Assembly: GCF_021462265.1 (NCBI RefSeq)
Contig: NZ_JAJONF010000008.1
Span: 202,667 to 266,666, forward strand
Direction: 5' to 3'
DNA length: 64,000 nucleotides
Source: Streptomyces shenzhenensis
Lineage (GTDB): Bacteria; Actinomycetota; Actinomycetes; Streptomycetales; Streptomycetaceae
In this document: positions 27,592 through 37,404 of the stretch, in pieces
Position numbering within the stretch: the stretch's first letter is position 1
How the letters are laid out: the number at the start of each line of letters is the position of its first letter
The notes under the pieces: model-generated
Databases searched by the model: none
Seen by the model: the letters and a program-made list of their open reading frames with translations, nothing else
What the model was told of the DNA's origin: nothing
Program-made: the position numbers and the translations under genes

Positions 27592-28116
27592 TTACGCAGA
27601 TCGGTCGAGGGCGCGCAGCGACCGGTCGGTGATCGAACGGGCCCCGCGCCCGATCGCGATGGTGCCGGACTGCACCAGTTCCTTGATGCCGAACGGCTCC
27701 AGCATCTTGAGCATGGCGGTCAGCTTCTCGCTGCTGCCGGTCGCCTCCACGGTGACGGCCTCCGGGGAGACGTCGACGGTCTTGGCGCGGAAGAGCTGGA
27801 CGATCTCGACGATCTGGGAGCGCGTCTCGTTGTCGGCGCGCACCTTCACCAGAACGAGTTCCCGCTGAACGGCCGCACCCGGCTCCAGTTCGACGATCTT
27901 GAGCACCTCGACGAGCTTGTTGAGCTGCTTGGTGACCTGCTCCAGCGGCAGCGCCTCGACGCTCACCACGATCGTGATGCGGGAGATGTCGGCGTGCTCG
28001 GTGACGCCGACGGCGAGCGAGTCGATGTTGAAGCCGCGACGGGAGAACAGGGCCGCGATCCGGGCGAGGATGCCCGGCTTGTTCTCCACCAGGACGGAGA
28101 GCGTGTGCTTGGACAT
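27592..28116 (-). CDS. ilvN: Acetolactate synthase regulatory subunit
   Basis: Binds the IlvB catalytic subunit and confers valine feedback inhibition; 174 residues. It begins MSKHTLSVLVENKPGILARI with an ACT domain (GFNIDSLAVG) and has the C-terminal ALS_ss half (ELVLVKVRAD, FRAKTVDVSPEAVTVEATG). ATG 28116 lies 32 bases past the ilvB stop; its binding site (AGAAGAAA) is weak, in keeping with expression coupled to ilvB. Confidence 0.95.
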   Translation of the reverse strand: MSKHTLSVLVENKPGILARIAALFSRRGFNIDSLAVGVTEHADISRITIVVSVEALPLEQVTKQLNKLVEVLKIVELEPGAAVQRELVLVKVRADNETRSQIVEIVQLFRAKTVDVSPEAVTVEATGSSEKLTAMLKMLEPFGIKELVQSGTIAIGRGARSITDRSLRALDRSA

Positions 28117-28148
28117 TTTCTTCTGCGTCTCTCTCTTGCGTCTCTCGC

Positions 28149-30014
28149 TCAGTCGTCTTCGTTGTCGCCGAAGTCGGGGCGGACGTCCCGGGCGGCCATG
28201 ATCTCGTCGTTGGAGGTGCCGGCGGCGACCATCGGCCACACCATGGCGTCCTCGTGGACGATGAAGTCGACGACGACGGGGCGGTCGTTGATCGAGTTCG
28301 CCTCTTCGATGACCTTGTCCAGGTCGTCCGGGGACTCGCAGCGGATGGCGTGGCAGCCCATGGCCTCCGACAGCTTGACGAAGTCGGGGACCCGGGTGCC
28401 GCGGGCGTCCGGGTTGACGTCGTCGGGCCCGGAGTGCAGCACCGTGTTGGAGTACCGCTGGTTGTAGAAGAGGGTCTGCCACTGGCGGACCATCCCGAGG
28501 GCGCCGTTGTTGATGATGGCGACCTTGATCGGGATGTTGTTCAGGGCGCAGGTGGTCAGTTCCTGGTTGGTCATCTGGAAGCAGCCGTCGCCGTCGATCG
28601 CCCAGACCGTCTGGCCGGGAACACCGGCCTTGGCGCCCATGGCCGCCGGGACCGCGTATCCCATGGTTCCGGCGCCGCCGGAGTTCAGCCAGGTGGCGGG
28701 CCTCTCGTACTGCACGTAGTGCGCGGCCCACATCTGGTGCTGGCCGACGCCCGCCGCGAAGATCGTGCCCTGCGGGGCGAGCTGCCCGATGCGCTCGATG
28801 ACCTGCTGCGGCGAGAGCGAGCCGTTGTCGGGCAGGTCGTAGCCCAGCGGATAGGTCTCGCGCCAGCGGCTGAGGTCCTTCCACCAGGCCGCGTACCTTG
28901 TCCTGGCGGCCTCGCCCTGGTGGCCCTCGCTGTGCTCCTTCTGCACCGCCTGGATCAGGTCGGCGATCACCTCGCGGGCGTCGCCGACGATCGGCACGTC
29001 GGCGACGCGGTTCTTGCCGATCTCCGCGGGGTCGATGTCGGCGTGGACGATCTTCGCGTACGGGGCGAAGCTGTCCAGCTTGCCGGTGACGCGGTCGTCG
29101 AAGCGGGCTCCGAGGGCGACGATCAGGTCGGCCTTCTGCAACGCGGTGACGGCGGTGACCGCACCGTGCATGCCCGGCATTCCCACGTGCAGCGGGTGGC
29201 TGTCGGGGAACGCGCCGAGCGCCATCAGGGTGGTGGTGACGGGCGCTCCGGTGAGTTCGGCGAGGACCTTCAGCTCGGCGGTGGCGCCGGCCTTGATCAC
29301 GCCGCCGCCGACGTAGAGGACGGGCCGCTTCGCGGAAGTGATCAGCTTGGCGGCCTCGCGGATCTGCTTGGCGTGCGGCTTGGTCACCGGGCGGTAGCCG
29401 GGCAGGTCCAGGACCGGCGGCCAGGAGAAGGTGGTCTTCGCCTGGAGGGCGTCCTTGGCGATGTCGACCAGGACCGGGCCGGGGCGGCCGGTGGAGGCGA
29501 TGTGGAACGCCTGCGCGATCACCCGGGGGATGTCCTCGGCCTTGGTGACCAGGAAGTTGTGCTTGGTGATCGGCATGGTGATGCCGACGATGTCCGCCTC
29601 CTGGAAGGCGTCCGTGCCGATCGAGGAGGACGCGACCTGCCCGGTGATCGCCACGAGCGGCACCGAGTCCATGTGCGCGTCCGCGATCGGCGTCACCAGG
29701 TTCGTCGCCCCCGGGCCGCTCGTCGCCATGCAGACGCCGACCTTGCCGGTGGCCTGCGCGTAGCCGGTGGCCGCGTGTCCGGCGCCCTGCTCGTGCCGGC
29801 ACAGGACGTGGCGCACCCGGGTGGAGTCCATCAGCGGGTCGTAGGCCGGCAGGATCGCGCCGCCGGGGATGCCGAATACCGTGTCAGCGCCGACCTCCTC
29901 AAGCGAGCGGATGAGGGACTTCGCACCCGTGACGTGCTCGACGGGGGCGGACTGCTGTCCTCCGGAACGGGGCCGCGGCTGCGGATGGTGGGCCCCGGTG
30001 GCCTGCTCGGTCAT
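28149..30014 (-). CDS. ilvB: Acetolactate synthase catalytic subunit
   Basis: ThDP- and FAD-dependent condensation of pyruvate to acetolactate, the first common step of branched-chain amino acid synthesis; 621 residues. The catalytic Glu is in [16 protein letters not shown], and ThDP/Mg binding is in [18 protein letters not shown] Gln/Pro-rich N-terminal tail of about 25 residues precedes the fold. ATG 30014 is spaced well from GAAGAG; ATG 30020 is possible. The transcript carries a 13-residue ILVL leader peptide and a terminator hairpin, a classic attenuation design. Confidence 0.95.
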   Translation of the reverse strand: MTEQATGAHHPQPRPRSGGQQSAPVEHVTGAKSLIRSLEEVGADTVFGIPGGAILPAYDPLMDSTRVRHVLCRHEQGAGHAATGYAQATGKVGVCMATSGPGATNLVTPIADAHMDSVPLVAITGQVASSSIGTDAFQEADIVGITMPITKHNFLVTKAEDIPRVIAQAFHIASTGRPGPVLVDIAKDALQAKTTFSWPPVLDLPGYRPVTKPHAKQIREAAKLITSAKRPVLYVGGGVIKAGATAELKVLAELTGAPVTTTLMALGAFPDSHPLHVGMPGMHGAVTAVTALQKADLIVALGARFDDRVTGKLDSFAPYAKIVHADIDPAEIGKNRVADVPIVGDAREVIADLIQAVQKEHSEGHQGEAARTRYAAWWKDLSRWRETYPLGYDLPDNGSLSPQQVIERIGQLAPQGTIFAAGVGQHQMWAAHYVQYERPATWLNSGGAGTMGYAVPAAMGAKAGVPGQTVWAIDGDGCFQMTNQELTTCALNNIPIKVAIINNGALGMVRQWQTLFYNQRYSNTVLHSGPDDVNPDARGTRVPDFVKLSEAMGCHAIRCESPDDLDKVIEEANSINDRPVVVDFIVHEDAMVWPMVAAGTSNDEIMAARDVRPDFGDNEDD

Positions 30015-30094
30015 CGGCATTCTCTTCTCGATGCTGAGGGTTTTCGCGAGGTTCGTACGGATTTTCGCTGCCGTACGTCTGGTGCTGGTGCAAC

Positions 30095-30128
30095 AAAAAA
30101 CCCCTCGTGCCAAAAGGCAAGCGAGGGG
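30095..30128 (-). terminator. ilvB: ilvB attenuator
   Basis: Minus-strand CCCCTCGCTTGCC (30128-30116) pairs with GGCACGAGGGG (30111-30101) with a two-base bulge and a four-base loop; six T follow (30100-30095). It lies between the leader peptide and ilvB. Confidence 0.85.
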
Positions 30129-30182
30129 AGCGCGCCGGTGTGGTCGCTGGGGTTTCCGGAGTCTTCTCCGGTGGGTCCCAGC

Positions 30183-30224
30183 TCAGCCGACGCGCTGTCC
30201 AAGTACGAGGATTCGGGTGCGCAT
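30183..30224 (-). CDS. ilvB leader peptide
   Basis: A 13-residue frame, MRTRILVLGQRVG, with consecutive Ile-Leu-Val-Leu codons, ending 55 bases before the attenuator hairpin. Ribosome stalling at these codons under branched-chain amino acid shortage would favour read-through into ilvB. It matches the form of known actinobacterial ilv leaders. Confidence 0.75.
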   Translation of the reverse strand: MRTRILVLGQRVG

Positions 30225-30379
30225 GGAACTGACCCTCCCCCCGACGCGCACCACGTGTCAAGTGAGTGGGACGGGAGTCTCATCATGTGAGCGTAGGGGA
30301 ACTTCCGCCGCCTGGTACTACGGGCACGCCAGCGTGCACCCCACCGGTGTACACCCCTGAGCCTCTTCTCATGGTCCGC

Positions 30380-33300
30380 TCACCTCCGGGGCGCTCCCGT
30401 CGGTGTCGGGGCCACGACCGTGCTCAGTCCTTCGGGCCTCCGTGCGGCCGCGCCCTCGACACCGACGCGCCCCTCCGGCTCTCTCACGACGCCCGCGAAG
30501 GCCGGCTCGGCGGGTGCGTGCGGAACCGGGTAGTGGCCGGAACCGAGCGCCCGGCGCAGCCGGTACTCGTCCACCGGGCCGGAGAACGCCATGCCCATCC
30601 CGTGCGTGCAGCCCATCGCGCGCAACGCCGTGACCTGCTCGGGCAGGTCCACACCCTCGGCCACGGACTCCAGGCCCAGATCGCAGGCGATCCGCAGCAG
30701 ACCACTGGTGATCTTGTGCAGCCGGGCCGACTCGACGACTCCCTCGACCAGACCGCGGTCGAGCTTGAGCACGTCTACGGGGAGTTTCCGCAGCGCCGTG
30801 ATCGCCGCGTAGCCGCTGCCGAAGCCGTCCAGGGCGATCCGGACACCGTGCCGGCTGAGCGCGGTCAGCCGCCGCTCCAGCTCGTCCAGCGGGACCCTGG
30901 GATCGGTGTCGGACAGCTCCAGGACCAGCGCGCCCGAGGGCAGCGCGTGCCGGGTGAGCAGGGCCTCCACGGAACCGAGCGGCGAGGACCGGTCGAGCAG
31001 CCGCCGGGCGGAGGTCCGGACGGCGACCGGCACCAGCAGCCCGCCGGCGGCCCGCTCGGCGGCCTGCTCGACCGCCTCCTGGAGGATCCAGCGGTCCAGC
31101 TCGGCCGTCTTGTCGCTGTCCTCGGCGACCCGCAGGAACTCGGCCGGCGTGAACAGCACCCCCTGCGAGGAACGCCAGCGCGCCTGCGCGGAGACCGATG
31201 CGATCCGGCCGCTCTCCAGGGAGACCACCGGCTGGTGCAGCAGCGCGAACTCACCGTCGTGCAGGGCGGCCCGCAGCCGGGTGGCCAGTTCCGCCTTGCG
31301 TACGACGTCCTGCTGCATCTGCGGCTTGTACAGCTTGACGCGGCCCTTTCCGGCCGCCTTGGCGCGGTACATCGCCAGGTCGGCGTTGCGCAGCAGTTCA
31401 CCGGCGCCGAGGCCCGGTTCGGCGAAGGCGACACCGATGGACGCGTTGACACGGACATCGTTGCCGTCAATGGCGTACGGCTGGGAGAGGGTCACCCTGA
31501 GGCGGTCGGCGAGCTCCAGGATGTGCCGCTCCCGGGCACTGCGGTCACGGGTGCCGTCACCGACGATCAGCGCCGCGAACTCGTCGCCGCCCAGCCGGGA
31601 CGCGGTGTCGCCCTGGCGGACCGCGTCCTGGAGTCTGCGCGCGGCCTGGACGAGCAGTTCGTCCCCGGCCTGGTGCCCGATCGTGTCGTTGACGGCCTTG
31701 AACCCGTCCAGGTCGATGAAGAGCACCGCCGTGTTCCTGAGGGCGGGGCCCCGGTCGGAGGAACGGCGGCCGGACAGGGCCTGCTGCACGCGCCGGGTGA
31801 ACAGGGCGCGGTTGGGCAGGTCGGTGAGCGGGTCGTGCTCGGCGTTGTGCTGGAGCTGCGCCTGCAGGCGCACTCTTTCGGTCACGTCCCGGCTGTTGAA
31901 GATGAGGCCGCCGTGGTGGCGGTTGACGGTGGACTCGACGTTGAGCCAGCCGCCGTCGCCGGAGCGGAACCGGCACTCGATGCGGGTGGTGGGTTCCTCC
32001 TGGGGCCTGGCGGCGAGGAAGCGGCGCACCTCGTGCACCACGCAGCCCAGGTCCTCCGGGTGGATGAGGTTGGCCAGTTCAGAACCCACCAGCTCGTCGG
32101 CGGGCCGTCCGTAGACCCCGGCGGCGGCCGGGGAGACGTACCGGAGGATGCCGTTGGGCGCGGCGATCATGATGACGTCGCTCGAGCCCTGCACCAGGGA
32201 CCGGAAGTGGTTCTCCTGCTGGGCCAGTTCCTGGGTGAGGGTGATGTTGTCGAGCAGCATGATGCCCTGGCGCACGACGAGCGCGAGGACCACGCAGCCG
32301 GCGGTGATCAGGACGACGTGGTCGGGGCTGCGGCCGTTGAGGACGTTGTAGAGGATGCCCAGGGTGCACACGGCGGCGGCCAGGTACGGGGTGAGCGCGG
32401 CCAGGGAACCGGTGATCGGCCGGCCCGCCGGGTACCGGCCGTGATCGCCTCCCGGCGCGGGCGCGGACGGCTGCTTGGGCGCCGTGGCCCGCCCGCCGGG
32501 CATGTGCTCGTGCACCACGCGCGTGTGCCCCTCGGGATCGGGGGCGCCCTGCGACTGGGGTGCGGCCCAGGGGGCGTACGCCAGCAGCAGCGAGCCGGCG
32601 AACCAGCCCGCGTCCAGCAGCTGGCCGGAGCGGTAACTGCTGTGCAGCAGCGGCGAGGTGAACAGTGCGTCGCACATCACGGTCAGGGCGAGGGCGCCGA
32701 TCGCGGTGTTCACCGCGGTGCGGTTGCCCGGCGAGCGCCGGAAGTGCAGCGCGAGCACCATGCTGACCAGAGCGATGTCCAGCAGCGGGTAAGCCAGCGA
32801 GAGCGCGGTGTGCTCGACGCTGGGTCCGTCGAACCGGGCGGCCTGGGCGAGCGCGAGGCTCCATGAGAGGGTGAGCAGGGAGCCGCCGATCAGCCAGGCG
32901 TCCAGCGCCAGGCAGATCCAGCCGGCCCTGGTCATGGGCCGCTTGGCCAGCACCAGCAGGCCGACGATGGCGGGCGGCGCGAAACAGAGGAAGAACAGGT
33001 CGGCGTAGCTGGGGCTGGGCACCGGCCGCTGGAGCACGACCTCGTACCACCCCCAGACCGCGTTGCCGAGGGCCGCCATCGCCGAGGAGAGGGCGAACAG
33101 CAGCCAGGCGGGTCGAAAGCGGACCCGCGGGGAGCGGGCGTAGAGGAAGCACGACACGGCGGCGGTGCCGGCGGCCGCGGTCAGACCGAAGTCGCCCATG
33201 AACAGGGCGATCTGGTTCGAGCCCCAGTCGAACGCGGCACCGACGGCGTATCCCGCGCAGATCAGGGCCAGGACGAGTTGGCGGACCATGCCGGTCCCGC

Positions 33301-33397
33301 CGTCGGTGACCGGCGGCCGGGGGTGCGGCATCCCCACCGGAGGCTGTGCCCGCAGCCTCCCGGGGAGGGTGGTCGTCACAGGCGTCGACGCTGTCAC
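30380..33397 (-). CDS. cdgE: Membrane GGDEF protein with degenerate EAL domain
   Basis: Probable diguanylate cyclase of about 1005 residues. An N-terminal block of roughly eight to ten membrane helices (to about 350) is followed by a PAS domain, a GGDEF domain with intact RLGGDEFAAL and an RQGD inhibitory site, then an EAL-like domain. That domain has lost key residues: EAL reads SAQ, the DDFGTGY block reads DGFGSGY, and the Asn of the VNxS block is Arg, so phosphodiesterase activity is unlikely. GTG 33397 with GGGAG six bases upstream is preferred; the frame is open to 33694 but that part has atypical codon use. Gene order suggests the S. coelicolor CdgE orthologue. Confidence 0.85.
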   Translation of the reverse strand: MTASTPVTTTLPGRLRAQPPVGMPHPRPPVTDGGTGMVRQLVLALICAGYAVGAAFDWGSNQIALFMGDFGLTAAAGTAAVSCFLYARSPRVRFRPAWLLFALSSAMAALGNAVWGWYEVVLQRPVPSPSYADLFFLCFAPPAIVGLLVLAKRPMTRAGWICLALDAWLIGGSLLTLSWSLALAQAARFDGPSVEHTALSLAYPLLDIALVSMVLALHFRRSPGNRTAVNTAIGALALTVMCDALFTSPLLHSSYRSGQLLDAGWFAGSLLLAYAPWAAPQSQGAPDPEGHTRVVHEHMPGGRATAPKQPSAPAPGGDHGRYPAGRPITGSLAALTPYLAAAVCTLGILYNVLNGRSPDHVVLITAGCVVLALVVRQGIMLLDNITLTQELAQQENHFRSLVQGSSDVIMIAAPNGILRYVSPAAAGVYGRPADELVGSELANLIHPEDLGCVVHEVRRFLAARPQEEPTTRIECRFRSGDGGWLNVESTVNRHHGGLIFNSRDVTERVRLQAQLQHNAEHDPLTDLPNRALFTRRVQQALSGRRSSDRGPALRNTAVLFIDLDGFKAVNDTIGHQAGDELLVQAARRLQDAVRQGDTASRLGGDEFAALIVGDGTRDRSARERHILELADRLRVTLSQPYAIDGNDVRVNASIGVAFAEPGLGAGELLRNADLAMYRAKAAGKGRVKLYKPQMQQDVVRKAELATRLRAALHDGEFALLHQPVVSLESGRIASVSAQARWRSSQGVLFTPAEFLRVAEDSDKTAELDRWILQEAVEQAAERAAGGLLVPVAVRTSARRLLDRSSPLGSVEALLTRHALPSGALVLELSDTDPRVPLDELERRLTALSRHGVRIALDGFGSGYAAITALRKLPVDVLKLDRGLVEGVVESARLHKITSGLLRIACDLGLESVAEGVDLPEQVTALRAMGCTHGMGMAFSGPVDEYRLRRALGSGHYPVPHAPAEPAFAGVVREPEGRVGVEGAAARRPEGLSTVVAPTPTGAPRR

Positions 33398-33799
33398 CGG
33401 ATGCTCCCGGTCCCCGTCGCCTTCGGGTCCCTCGGGTCCCGGTGCGCCGGGTGGGAGTGCCTCCCGCGTCCGCCGTGCCCGCGGTGGTGGTGATGGCTGG
33501 TGTGGTGGCCGCGTCTGCGCGCAGCCGTGCGCCAGGGTCGCCGCCGGCGGCTCCGCCGCGTCGGATCGTTCGTCCATAGGCCGTGCATCGCCCGTCGCCC
33601 CCCTCACGAATCTGAAATGTCCAACCCCGGCGCCGAACGGTGCACGGCGCTGCCCCCTCCCGGACGATACACCAGTCTCGTCACTCAGGGACATAGCTTC
33701 TCTACGCTCCGTGACGACCAGCGGCTATGCGCGTACGCACCGCGCCCGGAGGATTGCGGAACGTACCGGAAGCGGATCGCACGCCTCTTGCCGCGACGG
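33398..33799. promoter_or_regulatory. Leader region of the cdgE-like gene
   Basis: No separate gene is supported. The cdgE frame remains open to 33694 with Pro/Arg-rich, CCA-heavy codons unlike the body, so it is treated as leader. A BldD-like box is at 33680-33693, and AT-richer sequence near 33695-33720 may hold the promoter. Confidence 0.4.
33680..33693. promoter_or_regulatory. BldD-like box
   Basis: GTCACTCAGGGACA fits the recalled BldD pattern nTnACnC(A/T)GnGTnA with one mismatch. BldD is known to control several diguanylate cyclase genes in Streptomyces. Weak, by-eye match. Confidence 0.3.
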
Positions 33800-34750
33800 T
33801 CAGTTGTCGGTGGACCCCGTCGTCAAAATCACGTTCCGCAACGGCTCCTGGTTCACGAACCGCTTCAACTGCTCGGTGACGAGGCGCCTGGCGCGCGGCA
33901 GGAACGCCGAGGTGGGGCCGCCGACATGAGGGCTGATCAGCACACCGGGCGCCTGCCACAAGGGGTGTCCGGCGGGCAGCGGCTCGGGGTCGGTGACGTC
34001 CAGGGCGGCGGTGAGGCGGCCGGTCTCCAGCTCGCCGAGGAGGGCCTTGGTGTCCACGACGGGCCCGCGGGCGACGTTCACGAGCAGCGCGCCGTCCTTC
34101 ATCCGCGCGAGGAACTCCGCGTCGACCAGGCCACGCGTGGTGTCCGTGAGGGGCGTGGAAAGGATGACGACATCGGCTTCCGGAAGCAGATTCGGCAGTT
34201 CGGTGAGCGGAAGCACGGGACCGCGCGCCGAGGCGCGCCCGGAGCGCGCGACGCGCGCCACCCGCGCAACCTCGAAGGGCGCGAGCCGGTCCTCGATGGC
34301 CGCGCCGATGGCGCCGTAGCCGACGATGAGGACGGACTTGTCGGCGAGGGCCGGGCGGAAGCCCCCCTCCCAGTGCTCCCGCTGCTGGGCACGCACGAAC
34401 CCCGGGATGCCGCGCAGGGACGCCAGCGTGAGCGTGAGCGCGAGTTCGGCGGTGCTCGCCTCGTGCACGCCGCGCGCGTTGCACAGCGGTACGCCGGGCG
34501 CGATGAGGCCGATCGCGGCGATCATGTCGTCGACACCGGCGGTGAGGGTCTGGATGAGCCGGACGTTCCGCATCTCCGCCAGCGGCCGCACCTTGACCTG
34601 CTGCCGCTTCATGTAGGGGACGACGTACACGGCGCAGTCGGCGGGGTCACCGGGAAACTCCTGGCCGCCGTCCCAGAAGAGGTAGTCGAGCCCTTGGGGG
34701 AGCTCCTGGAACTCGGCCGGCGGGATGGGGAGCCATACGTCGGAGGTCAT
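33800..34750 (-). CDS. D-2-hydroxyacid dehydrogenase family protein
   Basis: A 316-residue NAD(P)-dependent oxidoreductase. It has the family core: LIVGYGAIGAAIEDRL for the dinucleotide, VNVARGPVVDTKALL with the catalytic Arg, DVTDPEPLPAGHPLW with the Glu and ISPHVGGPTS with the His. Substrate not determined; glyoxylate/hydroxypyruvate-type activity is common in this subgroup. ATG 34750 is divergent from the aldo-keto reductase gene across 74 bases, so a shared promoter region is likely. It is distinct from the second family member at 56076 and from serA. Confidence 0.85.
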   Translation of the reverse strand: MTSDVWLPIPPAEFQELPQGLDYLFWDGGQEFPGDPADCAVYVVPYMKRQQVKVRPLAEMRNVRLIQTLTAGVDDMIAAIGLIAPGVPLCNARGVHEASTAELALTLTLASLRGIPGFVRAQQREHWEGGFRPALADKSVLIVGYGAIGAAIEDRLAPFEVARVARVARSGRASARGPVLPLTELPNLLPEADVVILSTPLTDTTRGLVDAEFLARMKDGALLVNVARGPVVDTKALLGELETGRLTAALDVTDPEPLPAGHPLWQAPGVLISPHVGGPTSAFLPRARRLVTEQLKRFVNQEPLRNVILTTGSTDN

Positions 34751-34824
34751 GGTCAGGAGGCTATGTCAGAGGTGTGGGGGCGAGCGGGTTAGGTTGGGGG
34801 ACGGAGAAGGAGGTTCACGGGCTG

Positions 34825-35823
34825 GTGGAGCGCAGGACGATCGGCGCGGGGGCGCTCGCGGTGGGGGCCGTCGGACTCGGGTGCATGCCGATGAGCTGGG
34901 CGTACAGCGGGTCGCGGCAGCGGGGCGACGAGTCGCTGCGGGCGGTGCACGGGGCGCTGGATCTGGGCGTGACGCTCCTTGACACGGCCGACATGTACGG
35001 CCCGTTCACCAATGAGCTGCTGCTGGGGCGGGTGCTCAGGCAACGCCGTGCGGAGGCCTTCGTGTCGACGAAGGTGGGCCTGCTGGTGGGCGAGCAGCAC
35101 ATCGTGGCGAACGGCAGGCCCGGCTACGTGAGGCGGGCGTGCGACGCGTCGCTGCGCAGGCTCCAGACCGATGTCATAGACCTCTACCAGCTGCACCGCG
35201 CCGACCCCGAGGTTCCGGTCGAGGAGACCTGGGGCGCGATGGCGGAACTGGTGCGGGCGGGGAAGGTGCGGGCGCTGGGGTTGTGCGCCGTGGGGGCGCG
35301 CGGGGGGCGCCGATCCGGCGCGCACCTGCATGACGCGACCCTGCGGCAGCTTCGGCGGGTGCAGCAGGTGTTTCCGGTGACCGCGGTGCAGGCGGAGCTG
35401 TCGGTGTGGTCGCCGGAGGCGCTGGAGTCGCTGCTGCCGTGGTGCGCGGCCCGGGGGGTGGGGTTCCTCGCGGCGATGCCGCTCGGCAACGGGTTCCTGA
35501 CCGGGACGCTCACGCCGGGTGAGGGGTTCGAACCCGATGACCTGCGGGCGCGGCATCCGCGCTTCACGGCGGAGATGATGGCGGCGAACCAGCCGATCGT
35601 GGCGGGGCTGCGGCGGGTGGCGGCCCGGCGGGGGGACGGTGTCACGGCCGCTCAGGTGGCGCTGGCGTGGGTGCTGGCGCAGGGGCGGCATGTGGTGCCG
35701 GTGCCGGGGGCGAAGCAGGGGCGGTGGGTGGCCGAGAACGCCGGGTCGGTGGATGTGCGGCTGACTGCGGAGGATCTGAGGGAACTGGGCGGGCTGCCTG
35801 CCGCGCAGGGGTCGTGGGACTAG
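34825..35823 (+). CDS. Aldo/keto reductase
   Basis: A 332-residue NADPH-dependent carbonyl reductase, TIM-barrel. The tetrad is visible: Asp and Tyr in TLLDTADMYGP, Lys in AFVSTKVGLL and His in YQLHRADPEVP. The C-terminal cofactor region reads VPVPGAKQGRWVAEN. It belongs to the AKR13-like branch (GCMPMSWAYSG). GTG 34825 lies 11 bases after AAGGAGG. Substrate unknown. It is followed by a REP-like repeat and a PQQ-type dehydrogenase lipoprotein on the same strand. Confidence 0.87.
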   Translation: MERRTIGAGALAVGAVGLGCMPMSWAYSGSRQRGDESLRAVHGALDLGVTLLDTADMYGPFTNELLLGRVLRQRRAEAFVSTKVGLLVGEQHIVANGRPGYVRRACDASLRRLQTDVIDLYQLHRADPEVPVEETWGAMAELVRAGKVRALGLCAVGARGGRRSGAHLHDATLRQLRRVQQVFPVTAVQAELSVWSPEALESLLPWCAARGVGFLAAMPLGNGFLTGTLTPGEGFEPDDLRARHPRFTAEMMAANQPIVAGLRRVAARRGDGVTAAQVALAWVLAQGRHVVPVPGAKQGRWVAENAGSVDVRLTAEDLRELGGLPAAQGSWD

Positions 35824-35892
35824 CACGGCGATCGCCGTGCTCCGCGAGTGGTTCGGTGCGGCACCGTCGTGGCTGGTCGCGCCCACGCCGCG

Positions 35893-35922
35893 GAGCCGCA
35901 TATCGGTACAGCCCCGCGCCCC
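35893..35922. repeat. REP-like intergenic element, copy 1
   Basis: Contains GAGCCGCATATCGGTACAGC followed by CCCGCGCCCC; its reverse complement matches 48686-48716 at most positions. This motif is a familiar Streptomyces intergenic repeat and here may serve as terminator for the aldo/keto reductase gene with the following hairpin. Confidence 0.5.
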
Positions 35923-35986
35923 CGACGGGGCGCTGCACTACCGTCGGTACCAGGATCCGCCTGGTCGTTTCGAAGGGACCGTGATC

Positions 35987-37162
35987 GTGCGACGTCGAGC
36001 TGTGCCCGCCCTGCTGGCCGCGGCCGGACTGCTGCTGGTGGCGGGTTGTTCCTCCGGGGGCGGCGGGGGTGGGGGGTTGCCCACGCCGTCCTGGGCCGGG
36101 GGGTCGTCGACGCGTTCCTCCGGAGCCGCCGCGTCCGCCGGGGCCGGCGAGTCGGCCGCCCCCGCCAAGGGGTCGGTGAAGGTGCTGCGTACGGTCGCCG
36201 AGGGGCTGAAGTCGCCCTGGGGGCTGGCTCCGCTGCCGGGCGGGGCCGGGCTGCTGGTGTCCGACCGGGACGACGGGACGATCAGCAAGGTCGACGAGAA
36301 GACCGGGAAGACCACGGAACTGGGCGTCGTCTCCGGGGTGTCCGCGGCCGGTGAGGGCGGCCTGCTGGGGATCGCCCTCTCCCCCGGCTTCGCCTCGGAC
36401 CACATGATCTACGCGTACTTCACGTCGGCCTCCGACAACCGCATCGTGCGCATGCTCTGGGACGAGGGCAAGCCGGCCAAGGAGCAGTTGGGCGCCCCCG
36501 ACACGATCTTCAAGGGCATTCCCAAGGGGGTCATCCACAACGGCGGCCGGATCGCCTTCGGCCCGGACGGCATGCTCTACGCGGGCACGGGAGAGAGCGG
36601 AAAGCGGAACCTCGCGCAGGACAAGGGCTCGCTCGGCGGGAAGATCCTGCGGCTGACGCCGGAGGGCGACCCGGCCCCCGGCAACCCGTTCCCGGGCTCC
36701 CCCGTCTACACCTACGGCCACCGCAACGTGCAGGGCCTGGCCTGGGACGACAAGGAGCGGCTGTTCGCCTCGGAGTTCGGGCAGGACACCTGGGACGAGC
36801 TGAACGCCGTCAAACCGGGCGGCGACTACGGCTGGCCGAACGCGGAGGGCAGGTCGTCCGACCCCAAGTACGTCAACCCGATCGCCCAGTGGCACACCGA
36901 CGACGCCTCCCCCAGCGGCATCGCGTATGTCCACGGCGTGATCTGGATGGCGGCCCTGAAGGGCCAGCGGCTGTGGCGCATCCCGCTGGACGGCACGACC
37001 GCGGCCGCCGCGCCGCAGGCCTTCCTCACCGGTGAGTACGGCCGCCTCCGCACCGTCGTGGCGGCCGGTGGCGACAAGGTGTGGCTGGTGACCAGCAACA
37101 CCGACGGGCGGGGCAAGCCGAAGACCGGCGACGACCGGATTCTGGAGCTGGAGGTGAAGTAG
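35987..37162 (+). CDS. Glucose/sorbosone-dehydrogenase-type lipoprotein
   Basis: A 391-residue exported lipoprotein: signal MRRRAVPALLAAAGLLLVAG-type start and lipobox VAGC, then a Gly/Ser/Ala-rich linker (to about 65). The body is a six-bladed beta-propeller of the PQQ-dependent aldose sugar dehydrogenase family (SPWGLAPLPGG, GEGGLLGIALSPGF, HNGGRIAFGPDG, YTYGHRNVQGLAW). Predicted to oxidise sugars outside the membrane with PQQ; no PQQ synthesis genes are nearby. GTG 35987 has GAAGGGA eight bases upstream; GTG 35981 is too close. Confidence 0.85.
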   Translation: MRRRAVPALLAAAGLLLVAGCSSGGGGGGGLPTPSWAGGSSTRSSGAAASAGAGESAAPAKGSVKVLRTVAEGLKSPWGLAPLPGGAGLLVSDRDDGTISKVDEKTGKTTELGVVSGVSAAGEGGLLGIALSPGFASDHMIYAYFTSASDNRIVRMLWDEGKPAKEQLGAPDTIFKGIPKGVIHNGGRIAFGPDGMLYAGTGESGKRNLAQDKGSLGGKILRLTPEGDPAPGNPFPGSPVYTYGHRNVQGLAWDDKERLFASEFGQDTWDELNAVKPGGDYGWPNAEGRSSDPKYVNPIAQWHTDDASPSGIAYVHGVIWMAALKGQRLWRIPLDGTTAAAAPQAFLTGEYGRLRTVVAAGGDKVWLVTSNTDGRGKPKTGDDRILELEVK

Positions 37163-37172
37163 CCGCCGCCGC

Positions 37173-37382
37173 TCACGCCTCGTCGTCCCCGGCGTCCGCC
37201 GGGGGCTCCGCTTCGGGCTCCTCCTGCGGGAGGCGTATGACGACCTTGCCGGACGCGAGGTCTATCGGCCCGCGTCCTGGATCCGTGTCCCCCACGTCCT
37301 CCCGGGTCAGCTCCAGCCGCTTCTGCTCCTCGTGGGTGTGCTTGCGGCCGGGTGCGAAAAGCTCCTCGAACATGTTGAACAC
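37173..37382 (-). CDS. Small DUF6191-like protein
   Basis: A 69-residue acidic protein starting with GTG 37382 four bases after GGAGGAGG, giving MFNMFEELFAPGRKHTHEEQ. The middle part (LELTREDVGDTDPGRGPIDL) is conserved in Streptomyces as I recall it, and the tail is Glu/Pro-rich. No enzyme motif. It sits 22 bases beyond the LuxR regulator stop on the same strand. Confidence 0.65.
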   Translation of the reverse strand: MFNMFEELFAPGRKHTHEEQKRLELTREDVGDTDPGRGPIDLASGKVVIRLPQEEPEAEPPADAGDDEA

Positions 37383-37404
37383 GGTGCCTCCTCCGCCGGT
37401 CCCC

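Noticed and set aside
30380..31300. Active phosphodiesterase in the cdgE-like protein
   Set aside because: EAL reads SAQ, and several metal and base residues are replaced.
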